DNA of 64,000 bases. Source: Clostridium merdae. Its GTDB lineage: Bacteria > Bacillota > Clostridia > Oscillospirales > Acutalibacteraceae. A program made the translations under genes and the position numbers. The notes beneath the pieces are model-generated. The model made no database searches. It was not told the origin of the DNA and was given only the letters and a program-made list of their open reading frames with translations. Where the stretch lies: NCBI RefSeq assembly GCF_900176635.1, contig NZ_FXLN01000003.1, positions 62,001 through 126,000 of the forward strand. The letters run 5' to 3'. Each line of letters opens with the position of its first letter. Position 1 is the stretch's first letter. Of the stretch, positions 1 to 9,361 are shown in pieces.

Positions 1-31
1 ATTGTCCTAAAAAATAATATTAATTCCCATT

Positions 32-829
32 TTACTTTAAATCCGTTATTTTTACCTGTTTGGCTACAATTAGCAAGCGTCCATCTTCCCTAGAATACTC
101 ACAGGTTGAGAGCAATAGAAGCGAATCATCAAAGGCAACTTTCACACCTGTTTTATATATTTCATGCCTTTCACACGCTGAAAGAAAGCGGTGAAACTCC
201 TCTTGATTCCTCGGAAAAGCCGCCTGTGTATAATCAAAGGCATCGGGGTTATTCAGCAATGCAGTGGTTTTTACCACCATCGCTATTTGATATTCCCCGT
301 ACTGCTTCAGCGTATCAAACTGAATCACCGGGTGCGATTGGTAAAAAGCTTTGTCCTCATACGCTACCAGTGCGCCAAATATTCCTTTGTTCTTGGTATG
401 GTGACCATAGAGAAGCACGTTACCCTTCGTAAAATCGCTCCTGGAATCAGCATAAGGAACACCATAAGAACTGTTTTTACGCTGAAAATCGTGATTCAGG
501 TAAAAATCTGGCTCTTTGGGCGTGAACATAACCGGGTAACTAATAGAAGTACCTTCAATTTGAACCCAACCAGCAAAATCGGGGTTCTTCTTTGCGAGAG
601 AACCATACTTTTCAAAGGGAGATTGAGGAACCGCCGCCGGAGTAATGGACTCCCCGACGGCAGGTACTACAACTGATATTGTTCCGCGTAAATTCTCAAA
701 TTCCTCGTCAGCCGCTCTCTGGCTTTGGTTATCCAAGAGTAAAACACTACCAGAAACCAAAGCCATTATGCCGAACAGGATGCACCCGGCCGCGGCGAAA
801 CGGCGTTTTAACGACCACTTATTTGCCAA
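32..829 (-). CDS. Class B sortase
   Basis: Membrane-anchored cysteine transpeptidase that attaches sorting-signal proteins to peptidoglycan. The 265-residue protein has an N-terminal hydrophobic anchor (about residues 12-32) and a sortase fold. Catalytic residues seen are His143 in LLYGHHTKN, Cys243 in LSTCEY and Arg251 in DGRLLIVA. The helix-rich insertion around residues 180-225 and the overall length fit class B rather than class A. The start is TTG at 829 behind AAGGGA. It overlaps the 3' end of the adhesin gene upstream by 11 bp, so the two are translationally coupled and the adhesin is the likely dedicated substrate. Class is known from motifs; substrate pairing is inferred from position. 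Confidence 0.93.
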   Translation of the reverse strand: MANKWSLKRRFAAAGCILFGIMALVSGSVLLLDNQSQRAADEEFENLRGTISVVVPAVGESITPAAVPQSPFEKYGSLAKKNPDFAGWVQIEGTSISYPVMFTPKEPDFYLNHDFQRKNSSYGVPYADSRSDFTKGNVLLYGHHTKNKGIFGALVAYEDKAFYQSHPVIQFDTLKQYGEYQIAMVVKTTALLNNPDAFDYTQAAFPRNQEEFHRFLSACERHEIYKTGVKVAFDDSLLLLSTCEYSREDGRLLIVAKQVKITDLK

Positions 830-3800
830 TATAACGTCCCTTTTTTCTCTCTACCAATAGTGAGATAACGGAATAACCCAAACCCGCCAGAGATAGCCCC
901 AACAGCAGCGCCCACAAAGGAGAGGCTCCGGTAAAGCCTGTTTGAGGCCCAAACGTTCCGCCTCCCTTAGGAACATCGTCGTCTGGAATGTTTTCAACCG
1001 GCTCGGTTGGTTTTGTTCCGCCACCACCCAAAGGCACCTCTTCCGGTGGAATGAATTCCTCGCGAAGTTTATTGACAAAGTTTATTTTTGTGCCAACTCC
1101 TGAGATGCGTACTGTCTGCGCTTTGGGGAGTTCGTATCTGTCCGTTACTCCCTCTTCTGCAATTTCACGGATGGTATACGTTCCTTTGGGCAGCTCTCCC
1201 GTCATAATGCGACCATCCGCATCGGTTACAAAGCGTTGAGTATAGGAATTGCCATCCGTAATCTCAAAGGTAAAGCCGGAGAGCACGCCATCTTCAGAGG
1301 TTTTTTGAATCACGATATAGCCCTCACCGCTGCCGCCTCCGGGGTTACCACCTCCGCCACCACCTCCACCGCCGCCGGAGCGACGGGTATTGGCAATTAG
1401 AATGGGGGTGCCACTGTCATCCATTGTAACCGCCTGTTTGTTCTGATTCACCGTCACGGTAAACACCGCGCTGGTATTTACCAAATACCTACTGGGTGCC
1501 GCCACTTCGGCAATCTTATACGTTCCATAGAGCAGATTTGTGAAAGTAAAAGAACCATCATTTTCACTCAAAACCGTAGCAATTGCCTTGTCTTTCACCA
1601 GATTCGTTTCTGCTGCGTTAAACAGGCCAATGGTTGCACCGGCCAATGGTAGACCAGAATCAGCAATCACTTTTTGACCCGTAATAGAGCCAATGGGGGT
1701 ATTGAAAAAGTCTGATACAGAACCGTTATTGCTAACTGTAACTGCCTGCCCTTGAGTAGTGATAGAGAAGTCATACGAATGGAGTTTGTTTTTCTCATCC
1801 ACATCGGGCAGGTAACCCGCAGGTGTCGTGGTTTCTTTTACATAATAATCGCCTACAATCAACTGATTATCTGACGAAAGGTACCAATCACCCACAGCGT
1901 TTTTGGCTGGAATATCCAAAGCGGAAAGCTGGTACAACCCAGTAGTACTATTGCTCTCCGTTAGATAAGCCACCGGGACGTCGCTGATTTTGCTGTACAC
2001 TGTAAATTTCGCGCCTGACACAGGAACGGAATCAGCGGAATCCTGTTTTTGTAGCGTTACTGTTCCACGGGTACGAACATTGGTTACGATATAACCCGTT
2101 TCATCCGAATGGGTTAAGAAGTCGCCCCCCGTCATAGAAAGTTGACCACTTGTAGAAATTGTGATGGCAATTGTTCCGCCGATTTTTTCAAATCCATTCG
2201 GAGCGGTGCTCTCCTTGAGCTCATAGGTGCCGGGGTCTACATTTTCAAACTTTACAGAACCTGCTTGATCGCTGGTCGCTTCCTTGGCTTGCAAATTCGC
2301 TCCAGTTAGTGTGAACTTTGCCCCTTGCACAGGATTCCCATCATCACTCTGCTTTGAGAAGGAGAATGAATAAGCACCCTCTCCCTGATTGTTTTTGGGT
2401 TTGTTTTTGATCACAAGTGGGTTGGTGTAAGTTCCAGCCTTCTTTGTTATGGTACCATCAGGATATAATCCTTCTGGAGAGACATTTTCAGTGAACACAA
2501 AGTATCGGACTGTTGTATCCCGTAAATATCCACTTGGTGCCTGTGTTTCTTCCAGTTGATACAATACATTTTTGTTAAGATACAGGAAAAAAATCTTACC
2601 CGTCGATGGAGTTGTTTTTGTGAGCTCCGTGTCTTTATCCACCACCCATCTACCGCCCTCTTGTTTCATTTGGGTTAGGGTAAACTGTGCGCCGGATAAA
2701 CGGAAATCGGGTGACTCTTCTGTACCAGTGGTATTGGTACTGGTTTTCAAGATACGCAGCTGCGCGCTGGTGTTGGCATTGGCAATCTGATCCATAGTCA
2801 ATGTTTGGGCACCGTTGGCCTGCTGTTCTCCTGTTTCTGTTGAATCTCCCCCACTCCAAGCAAGAGAGGCGCTGTTAGACATTTTATCTTTTGATGTCAC
2901 TTCACCGACCACCAAAGTGGTAAACGTGATCAGCAAGGGGGTATGGGCATATGTTTTGGGAATTTGAAAAGAGAACCCAGAATTCGATACTTTTAAATTT
3001 GCAAATTGGTCTTTCAGCTCATTCCCAATTACATATTTTTTTAATGAGGATGTTGGGCCTGTAATGGGGCCCGTACTTGAAATACTGTCTGGATTTACCT
3101 GCTTAATTGACAGAGAATCTTGATCCAACTGGAACCATTCCTTTAGGTGATCTGTTAGGGTGGCACCCTCCATATCCACTCCGTCGGCGTTCAATAAAAT
3201 CTGCCAGTCTACACGGTAAACCGAATCATCGTCTTTGTATTTTCCGTAAACATATTGCCCTTGTTTCCCAATAGAAGGAACGCGAACCTTATGCGTCGCA
3301 TTTTCAATGGCATCAATGGTTCCGTTTGCTTTCCCTGTGGGATTCACAATTTCGCCAGTCAATGAGCAATCATTTGTAAAGGAATACTCTTTTAGTTCCT
3401 TTGCAATCTCCCTGCGGTAATCCTCCTTTATAATAGTGGAAAAAACCATTACATAGGTATCATCAAAGGCATTTTCGAACTCAAATTGTACCTTCTGGCG
3501 TGGTATTATATCCGAACTAAATTCATCACTCTTCATTTTTATGGTCTGACTACCGACTGTTATGGTCTCTTCGGAGCCATCACTCGGAACAAACTGATTT
3601 ACAGTTTGTGTTGTTACCGTACCATTCGAACCATCCGGATTCTTTGCAATTTGCTTAATCTCTAACAATTTACCAAACTCCGTATTGGTTGGTACGGTAT
3701 CCGTTAAAATAGCTCCCGCCGCAATACTCGAATGGTTTGGGTTGACGGTAACACGCCAGTAAAGCTGGTGGTTTGTATAATCATAGTAGTTTGTTTCTTT

Positions 3801-6089
3801 ATCGGTATACTTACCATCTGTAGTAAGGCCGATATTGTCTTTTATGAGAATGGTGTTGCTAACACTCTTTTCCGCTGTACTCGAATAGTCTTTGTCTGAG
3901 GGCAAACCATCCCCTGTGATTGTTGCTTTGTTTGTCAGCTTGCCAGCATTTTCGCTGTTTTGATTTAGAATTGACGGGTCGACAACAGTAGTTTTCAGTG
4001 TAATCTCATAGACCTGATCCTCTTCAATATCGCCAAGGGAAATTGTCAAGAGAGTTGTATGCGATTCTTCATCAGGCGTTAACGTATAGAACGGTGCATC
4101 CGTGCCATCCTTTGTGAATGTAATCGTTTTATTCGCTTCACCCTTTTGCTTCAGCACTGCGGAAAGGCTTTTAAAAACCTGCGAATCGTCTTGCAGTACA
4201 TCCGTAATAGTAGCGTTTTTAATTTCTAAGTGGCTGTAATTGACTTTAAATGACCATGTCATTTCTCTGTTACTCTTTTGGTAGTTGCCTGCCTCTTTTT
4301 TAAGCACAGAATAATCCATCTCATATTCTTTTTTTATGTTAAAAGAAAAAGAGGGTAGCCCGGTTTCGGACCCACCGGTACCGCCTGTTCCGGGGTCATA
4401 TTCAACACCTTTCCATAACATGGTAGCTTCATTTTTTAAATTCTTATCGGTATACGTACCATCTGCGGATGCAATTGCCACCGTGGAATAAGTGACCTCC
4501 AATGGTTTGTTTAGTTCACTTTCCGCCATAGGAATGATTAAAATTGCTTCATTCTTGCTGGCATTGGTGTAATAAATTGCCTTGGAGCCAGAGTCTGTCA
4601 ACTCACTTAAAAAGTCCAGCGTATTTTTCAGGTTTGTTTGATTCTCCCCTGCTTTTAGAATAGTTGCATACGTCATTGGAGAAGAGGGCGTGCTTACCAC
4701 TGCCGTACGCTCGTCATCATTCACGGTGAATTCTAGTTCATTCTTGCTATTCAGCAGGTATTTATGGGTTTGATCGATCCCTTGAATGGAGTCGACTAGA
4801 TACACCGTACCGTTCTTACCCGTAAAATACGTGTTAGCTGTAATCGTCCATTTCCACTCCGGACTATTCAGACCAACTCGCTCACCCTTTTTATTCATAA
4901 AGCTTCCGCTCAATGTTGAAGTCACCTGTTCACTAATTGCCTCCGGTTTGGAGGGATCCTTCCCAAACAGCTGCGCTTTATTGTTAAAAGTAAGTGTGGG
5001 AGAACCGTTTACAATCTTCATATACTCCTGGTATTTCTCAGAAGTTAACATGGTAGTAATCGCAAGTGTAATCTCAGTTACATCCGCAGAATCCGGAATG
5101 GTATAAGTAAGCTTATCATTTTTATCAATGAAATACTTTCCTGCTTCGGCCTGTTCTGCTGGCAACACGTTGGCATCGATTACAGCAGGTGTACTGCTTT
5201 CAACTTCAACTTTTGTTACCACCAATCCCTTTGGGATTGAATCTACTATGGTCATGGCATTCAAAGTTTTGTTCGCCGGTGCCTTCGCAGTAATGGTATA
5301 GGCTAAAAATTGATTTGAATCCGCCGCGCTAATGTCGGATGCTGTTTTTGTAATGGTATATTTTTCATCATCCTCACCGGGTTGTGTTCCACCACCAGTG
5401 AAATTAACATCAACGTCAATTTTATCCCCTTTTTCCTTAATCACAGGTTCTTTGGTGCCTTCACCGGTTTTTGTAATCTCGAACCCGATAGATGCCGCGG
5501 CAGAGACATCTTTCCACTTATAAACGCGTGGGTCGAGTTTCGCCGTAACAGTCAGTAAGTTCGGTTTGCTTGCATCTGCCTGCGTAATGGAATACGTACC
5601 AACTTGTTCGTCCTTTAGCTCACCACTCTGAACTTTTAATGCCTTTGGGTTTCCAAGCAAGCTTTCTGGCAGCTGAAAGGTATTGTCAGCTAGAGACAAT
5701 TGAAAGGTGAATCCGCTTTCTGGCAGTTTGGCTGCATATTCTTCAGGAATGGGGTCTGTGTCATTCCATTCCCCGATTATCCCATCAATTTCTTCATCCC
5801 CAAGCTCTGGGTGCACTGCTTTTACAGCTTCTCTCATCTTCGCCTGAAGCTGGTCATTGAGCAATGAAAAATCAAAGGACAACTTAAATAACTCTTTTCC
5901 ATCTGGAATACTGGCAGAAAGGTTCGAAGATTTAAATAAATCCTTGGGGTAGCTTTTCTCCAGTAGATTAACCGCTGTTGTTGTAGCCCCTGAGCCACCG
6001 TCTGCCATAGCAACAAAGGGGAGCATTTGAAGTGAAACTAAAAGACACATAATAACCGCAGTCACTTTTTTACCAATCCATTTTTTCAT
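819..6089 (-). CDS. Giant Cna-B/SpaA-repeat cell-wall adhesin with GPQTG sorting signal
   Basis: A 1756-residue secreted surface protein. It has a signal peptide at residues 1-29 ending near VAMA. A long N-terminal part of repeated beta-domains (for example NQFLAYTITAKAPANK and the IVDSIPKG type) resembles collagen-adhesin and isopeptide domains. At least five C-terminal SpaA/Cna-B domains follow, each opening with a strand such as FSFSKQSDDG, VTLQKQDSAD, ITGQKVIADSG or IVIQKTSEDG and containing a GAKFTL/GAQFTL-like turn. A run of ten glycines separates the last two. The C-terminus has GPQTG, a hydrophobic helix and the basic tail RKKGRYIGK. GPQTG is not canonical LPXTG and matches the xPxTG type used by clostridial class B sortases. 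It starts at ATG 6089 after a perfect GAGGAGG. Ligand unknown. Confidence 0.92.
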   Translation of the reverse strand: MKKWIGKKVTAVIMCLLVSLQMLPFVAMADGGSGATTTAVNLLEKSYPKDLFKSSNLSASIPDGKELFKLSFDFSLLNDQLQAKMREAVKAVHPELGDEEIDGIIGEWNDTDPIPEEYAAKLPESGFTFQLSLADNTFQLPESLLGNPKALKVQSGELKDEQVGTYSITQADASKPNLLTVTAKLDPRVYKWKDVSAAASIGFEITKTGEGTKEPVIKEKGDKIDVDVNFTGGGTQPGEDDEKYTITKTASDISAADSNQFLAYTITAKAPANKTLNAMTIVDSIPKGLVVTKVEVESSTPAVIDANVLPAEQAEAGKYFIDKNDKLTYTIPDSADVTEITLAITTMLTSEKYQEYMKIVNGSPTLTFNNKAQLFGKDPSKPEAISEQVTSTLSGSFMNKKGERVGLNSPEWKWTITANTYFTGKNGTVYLVDSIQGIDQTHKYLLNSKNELEFTVNDDERTAVVSTPSSPMTYATILKAGENQTNLKNTLDFLSELTDSGSKAIYYTNASKNEAILIIPMAESELNKPLEVTYSTVAIASADGTYTDKNLKNEATMLWKGVEYDPGTGGTGGSETGLPSFSFNIKKEYEMDYSVLKKEAGNYQKSNREMTWSFKVNYSHLEIKNATITDVLQDDSQVFKSLSAVLKQKGEANKTITFTKDGTDAPFYTLTPDEESHTTLLTISLGDIEEDQVYEITLKTTVVDPSILNQNSENAGKLTNKATITGDGLPSDKDYSSTAEKSVSNTILIKDNIGLTTDGKYTDKETNYYDYTNHQLYWRVTVNPNHSSIAAGAILTDTVPTNTEFGKLLEIKQIAKNPDGSNGTVTTQTVNQFVPSDGSEETITVGSQTIKMKSDEFSSDIIPRQKVQFEFENAFDDTYVMVFSTIIKEDYRREIAKELKEYSFTNDCSLTGEIVNPTGKANGTIDAIENATHKVRVPSIGKQGQYVYGKYKDDDSVYRVDWQILLNADGVDMEGATLTDHLKEWFQLDQDSLSIKQVNPDSISSTGPITGPTSSLKKYVIGNELKDQFANLKVSNSGFSFQIPKTYAHTPLLITFTTLVVGEVTSKDKMSNSASLAWSGGDSTETGEQQANGAQTLTMDQIANANTSAQLRILKTSTNTTGTEESPDFRLSGAQFTLTQMKQEGGRWVVDKDTELTKTTPSTGKIFFLYLNKNVLYQLEETQAPSGYLRDTTVRYFVFTENVSPEGLYPDGTITKKAGTYTNPLVIKNKPKNNQGEGAYSFSFSKQSDDGNPVQGAKFTLTGANLQAKEATSDQAGSVKFENVDPGTYELKESTAPNGFEKIGGTIAITISTSGQLSMTGGDFLTHSDETGYIVTNVRTRGTVTLQKQDSADSVPVSGAKFTVYSKISDVPVAYLTESNSTTGLYQLSALDIPAKNAVGDWYLSSDNQLIVGDYYVKETTTPAGYLPDVDEKNKLHSYDFSITTQGQAVTVSNNGSVSDFFNTPIGSITGQKVIADSGLPLAGATIGLFNAAETNLVKDKAIATVLSENDGSFTFTNLLYGTYKIAEVAAPSRYLVNTSAVFTVTVNQNKQAVTMDDSGTPILIANTRRSGGGGGGGGGGNPGGGSGEGYIVIQKTSEDGVLSGFTFEITDGNSYTQRFVTDADGRIMTGELPKGTYTIREIAEEGVTDRYELPKAQTVRISGVGTKINFVNKLREEFIPPEEVPLGGGGTKPTEPVENIPDDDVPKGGGTFGPQTGFTGASPLWALLLGLSLAGLGYSVISLLVERKKGRYIGK

Positions 6090-6516
6090 GTTAATACCTC
6101 CTCAAAAATATGCTCCACCTCATTGTAAAAATAAGGGTCTTACCGCTTTTGTAATTGCACATCTTCTATCCTTTTTTAACATTTTATCAGGTGTAGCGCA
6201 TGCAATACAATAACAATTTTCATTTTTGTTATTATCACAATTTCCATGGTCACAAACCGGTAAATTACCGTTTTTATTCTATTATTTTTCCTAATTATAT
6301 ATTGCACCGTCTCTCCCGATATTCTTACCATTAACGTTCTTTTCATTGGAGCCAAAAAGATAATCCGATAAAAGAAATATCCGTGCGTTTTTTTGTAAAA
6401 TAGTAAGAATATTTGCAAATCTTCTTGCTTTCCGTTATGGTTGGAAATACACTGTAAGAATAGAAAGCAACCCGCTCATTGATTTGCAGGTTCGCAGAGA
6501 AGGAATGAAACACACT
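6090..6516. other. Intergenic region between divergent adhesin and kdpD-like genes
   Basis: About 430 AT-rich bases that should carry the divergent promoters of the adhesin-sortase operon (leftward) and the kinase gene (rightward). No convincing -35/-10 pair of consensus quality, no terminator and no riboswitch core was recognised. A weak leftward TTGTAT...TAAAAT pair lies near 6185-6215. The ORF-like stretches here have no Shine-Dalgarno sequence and no family signature. Confidence 0.5.
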
Positions 6517-8037
6517 ATGATTCAAAAACATCAACTTAAAACAGTATTACTACACTTCATATTGGTACTAGCCCTGCTCTTTACAGCAGCAGGAATTGGC
6601 TTTCTACTGCGGGGTTTCGGCCTGCCGGAGGCCAACATTGTAATTGTATTCTTCTTAGCCGTTTTACTTATCACGCTTTTAATCTCCAGCTATGTTTTTG
6701 CCATACTGGCTTCTGTACTGGCTGCATTTTTATTTAATTATTTATTTACAGAGCCATATTTCAGCTTTGCTGTAAATGCCCCCAGCTATATGGTCACACT
6801 ATTTATCATGAGCATAGCGGCTCTGTTAACCAGCATGGTAACCTTCCATGCAAAGAAAAACGAACGCAACGCAAAAGAACGCGAGCAGGAATCGCGTGCC
6901 CTATATGCTTTAACCAACCTGCTAACGGAAGCCAAAACCTATGCGGAAATTGCAGAGATGGCAGCAGATACCATTAGCAAATCAGTTTGCACCGGTGCTG
7001 CCTGCCTTTGTTTTGATGATGACGGCAAGCCGGACTCAAACTATGTTCAGTGCCTGCCGGGGCAAGTGCTGCACCGTGAAACAGAAGATACAAATAGCCT
7101 GCTGGAGCGCCTTTCCGAGCTGGATAAAGGTTATGTAGTCGGCCCTGAATTCTGTGACTGGCCAATTTACGCAGAAGATTCCATACTGGGGTTAATCCGG
7201 TTGCCAAAAGAGAACGCACAGCGTTTGTCTGCGGCACAAGTACGCATACTTCGCTCTATGATTGAAAGCACCGCACTGGCGATGGATCGCTTCTCGGCCT
7301 CTGCACAACAGATTCGCCTCCATGAAGAAACCGTACAGGAACGCTACCGCGTGAATTTGTTACGGGCAATCTCACACGATCTTCGTACCCCCCTCGCTGG
7401 TATGATTGGCACCTCTGAAATGCTGCTCGGCATGACCAACGCGGATGACCCTCGAAGACAACTTATGGAGGGAATCTCAAAGGATGCAGGCTGGCTTCAC
7501 TCTCTGGTCGAAAATATTCTCAGCCTCACACGCTTGCAGGACGGCAGGCTTACCATCCAAAAAGAGCGGGAAGCCGCTGAAGAAATCCTTGGTGGAGCTG
7601 CTCGCTACGTGATGCGCCACCACCCCGGCTACGATATTGAAGTGCACGCGCCCGAAGAGCTTTTTCTGGTTCCTATGGATGCAAAGCTTATCAGCCAAGC
7701 ACTTATCAACCTGCTGGAGAATGCGGTAAAACACACCGACCCACCCGGCGACATTTGCGTGAGTGTGGAAGAAGATAAAATGAACCAAGCGGCTGTATTT
7801 ACAGTTCGTGACCACGGCAGTGGAATTGGTGGAGCCGATCTTCCCCATATTTTTGAGCTGTTTTACACCTCACACGCAAAAGAAGCGGATTCCCGAAAAG
7901 GCGTTGGATTGGGATTAGCCATTTGTGAAACAATTGTAAAAGCACACGGCGGAAGTATTTTTGCACGCAACCGCACGGATGTCCCCGGAGCGGAATTTGT
8001 ATTCAGCCTGCCATTGGAGGTAGAAGACAATGAGTGA
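6517..8037 (+). CDS. kdpD: KdpD-like sensor histidine kinase lacking the N-terminal KdpD domain
   Basis: Membrane histidine kinase of the KdpD C-terminal type. It has four closely spaced transmembrane segments (DUF4118, about residues 10-105), a GAF-like domain (about 125-255), the phosphoacceptor H-box ISHDLRTPLAG (His about 287), then an HATPase with the N-box NLLENAVKH and the G boxes DHGSGIGG and KGVGLGLAI. The roughly 370-residue cytoplasmic KdpD/UspA N-terminus of full KdpD is absent. The start is uncertain: TTG 6484, ATG 6505 and ATG 6517 are in frame. The AGAGAAGGA sequence best serves 6505 or 6517, and 6517 is reported. It overlaps kdpE by 8 bp. Cognate partner is KdpE; the stimulus (K+ or turgor) is inferred from family. 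Confidence 0.9.
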   Translation: MIQKHQLKTVLLHFILVLALLFTAAGIGFLLRGFGLPEANIVIVFFLAVLLITLLISSYVFAILASVLAAFLFNYLFTEPYFSFAVNAPSYMVTLFIMSIAALLTSMVTFHAKKNERNAKEREQESRALYALTNLLTEAKTYAEIAEMAADTISKSVCTGAACLCFDDDGKPDSNYVQCLPGQVLHRETEDTNSLLERLSELDKGYVVGPEFCDWPIYAEDSILGLIRLPKENAQRLSAAQVRILRSMIESTALAMDRFSASAQQIRLHEETVQERYRVNLLRAISHDLRTPLAGMIGTSEMLLGMTNADDPRRQLMEGISKDAGWLHSLVENILSLTRLQDGRLTIQKEREAAEEILGGAARYVMRHHPGYDIEVHAPEELFLVPMDAKLISQALINLLENAVKHTDPPGDICVSVEEDKMNQAAVFTVRDHGSGIGGADLPHIFELFYTSHAKEADSRKGVGLGLAICETIVKAHGGSIFARNRTDVPGAEFVFSLPLEVEDNE

Positions 8038-8728
8038 ACACGCACATAAAATACTGGTTGTGGAGGACGACAAGCAAATTCAAAGCTTTATCAGCTATGC
8101 GCTCGAGCAAGACGGTTTTTCTTACCTGTGTGCAAACAACGGGCACAGTGCCATGAGTCTTTTAATCTCAGAGCCAATTGAGCTTTTACTGCTGGATTTA
8201 GGTCTGCCGGACTGCGATGGTATGGATATTATTAAACGGGTACGCGAATGGTCCGACATGCCCATTATTGTTGTTTCAGCCCGCGACCAAGATAAAGAAA
8301 AGGCGGCGGCGCTCGACGCCGGAGCGGATGATTACCTAACAAAGCCATTTTCCGCCACAGAGCTTTTAGCACGCATCCGTGTTGCAATACGACACCTGCG
8401 CAGGCAGGGCGGCGATAAAACACAGGCGGTCTATCAGGTTGGCGAATTAAAGATAGATATGGAAAAAAGGCTGACCTATTTAAACGGGGCAGAGCTTCAC
8501 TTAACCCCCATGGAGTATACCTTGCTGCAACTGCTTTTTAAAAATTGCGGCAAAGTTCTAACAACCCAATACATCATTCGTGAGGTTTGGGGAGTCGGCT
8601 ACGGGAACGACACACAGGCTCTGCGCGCTTTGATGGCTGCCTTACGCCGAAAAATCGAGAAAAACCCTGCAAAGCCACGGTATGTGGTAACCGAAATTGG
8701 CGTTGGTTACCGACTAGTAGATGAATAA
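8030..8728 (+). CDS. kdpE: KdpE-type OmpR/PhoB family response regulator
   Basis: A 232-residue DNA-binding response regulator. The receiver domain (residues 1-115) has the acidic pair VEDDK, phosphoacceptor Asp in LLLDLGLPD, a conserved Thr/Ser in IIVVSARD and Lys in YLTKPF. The C-terminal winged helix (about 135-230) has LTPMEYTLLQLL and RKIEKNPAKPRYVVTEIGVGYR. It is translated from an ATG inside the kdpD reading frame with GGAGG just upstream, so kinase and regulator are coupled. A strong terminator follows, so kdpDE and the downstream TPR-ATPase-TrkA operon are separate transcripts. The most likely target is the promoter with four TCACA repeats at 8856-8919. Confidence 0.94.
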   Translation: MSEHAHKILVVEDDKQIQSFISYALEQDGFSYLCANNGHSAMSLLISEPIELLLLDLGLPDCDGMDIIKRVREWSDMPIIVVSARDQDKEKAAALDAGADDYLTKPFSATELLARIRVAIRHLRRQGGDKTQAVYQVGELKIDMEKRLTYLNGAELHLTPMEYTLLQLLFKNCGKVLTTQYIIREVWGVGYGNDTQALRALMAALRRKIEKNPAKPRYVVTEIGVGYRLVDE

Positions 8729-8776
8729 ATTATTGATAAATAAAGTTTGTAAAAACAATGTGAAATAACTCATGAA

Positions 8777-8818
8777 AAAGACCGTATGCGGAACAATATC
8801 CGTTATACGGTCTTTTTT
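8777..8818 (+). terminator. Intrinsic terminator after kdpE
   Basis: Stem AAAGACCGTAT pairs with ATACGGTCTTT around an internal mismatch and a loop near AACAATAT, followed by a T-run. It separates kdpDE from the ATPase operon. Confidence 0.9.
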
Positions 8819-8855
8819 CTATTTAAAAATCAATATTTCATCTTTTATATGGATC

Positions 8856-8919
8856 CTCACAGCATTCTCACACCTATGTCTGCCTTTTCACACGCAACTC
8901 ACACACTCTCCGCTACAAT
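8856..8919 (+). promoter_or_regulatory. Putative KdpE-activated promoter with 11-bp-phased TCACA repeats
   Basis: Four copies of YTCACA(C/G) start at 8856, 8867, 8887 and 8898. Within each pair the spacing is 11 bp, and the pairs are 31 bp apart. The last copy ends 9 bp before a TACAAT -10 box (8914-8919), and there is no good -35 at the expected position (8891-8896). This is the arrangement of PhoB/OmpR-family activators, where repeats replace the -35. The response regulator gene lies immediately upstream. Binding by KdpE is inferred. Confidence 0.6.
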
Positions 8920-8962
8920 AAGAACGGAAATTGAGAAAGGCAGACAAACGAGGTGATACAGA

Positions 8963-9361
8963 ATGAAATCCGCAACAACCATTCAACAAAAAGAACTGAG
9001 CCTGCTTTGCCAAAAAGCCCGGCTGCTGTTGGAAGAACAAAATTACACGGAATGCGAACAGCTGATTTCGAACGCCATGGGAACCTACCCCCATGCACCG
9101 CACCCCCATAATTTAATGGGGATACTTTTGGAGCAGGAAAACGACGTCCTCGGAGCGATGCGGCATTATCGGTCCGCTTGGGCACTGGATCCATCGTATT
9201 TGCCAGCCAGATACAATTTGAACCGGTTAGGCAGTCTCACTCCAGACGGCAACTGCGCGTTTGATGAATCAGACTGTAATGAACCGCTTCATCTCGCATT
9301 TACTACCCGGCGGGATCCCAACGGAATTATACATGTTATGGAACGGAGAGCAGAACGATGA
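8963..9361 (+). CDS. Small TPR-repeat protein of the ATPase operon
   Basis: A 132-residue soluble protein with helical repeats fitting two tetratricopeptide units: CQKARLLLEEQNYTECEQL (about 16-35) and HNLMGILLEQENDVLGAMRHY (about 50-70), followed by ALDPSYLPARYNLNRL. No signal peptide or membrane segment. Its TGA overlaps the ATG of the P-type ATPase gene (ATGA), so it is made with the pump. A scaffold or regulatory subunit role is inferred only from this coupling. The start ATG follows GAGGTGAT. Confidence 0.8.
   Translation: MKSATTIQQKELSLLCQKARLLLEEQNYTECEQLISNAMGTYPHAPHPHNLMGILLEQENDVLGAMRHYRSAWALDPSYLPARYNLNRLGSLTPDGNCAFDESDCNEPLHLAFTTRRDPNGIIHVMERRAER

Noticed and set aside
191..676. 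161-codon plus-strand frame at the left edge
   Set aside because: Antisense to the sortase gene, whose catalytic motifs are clear.
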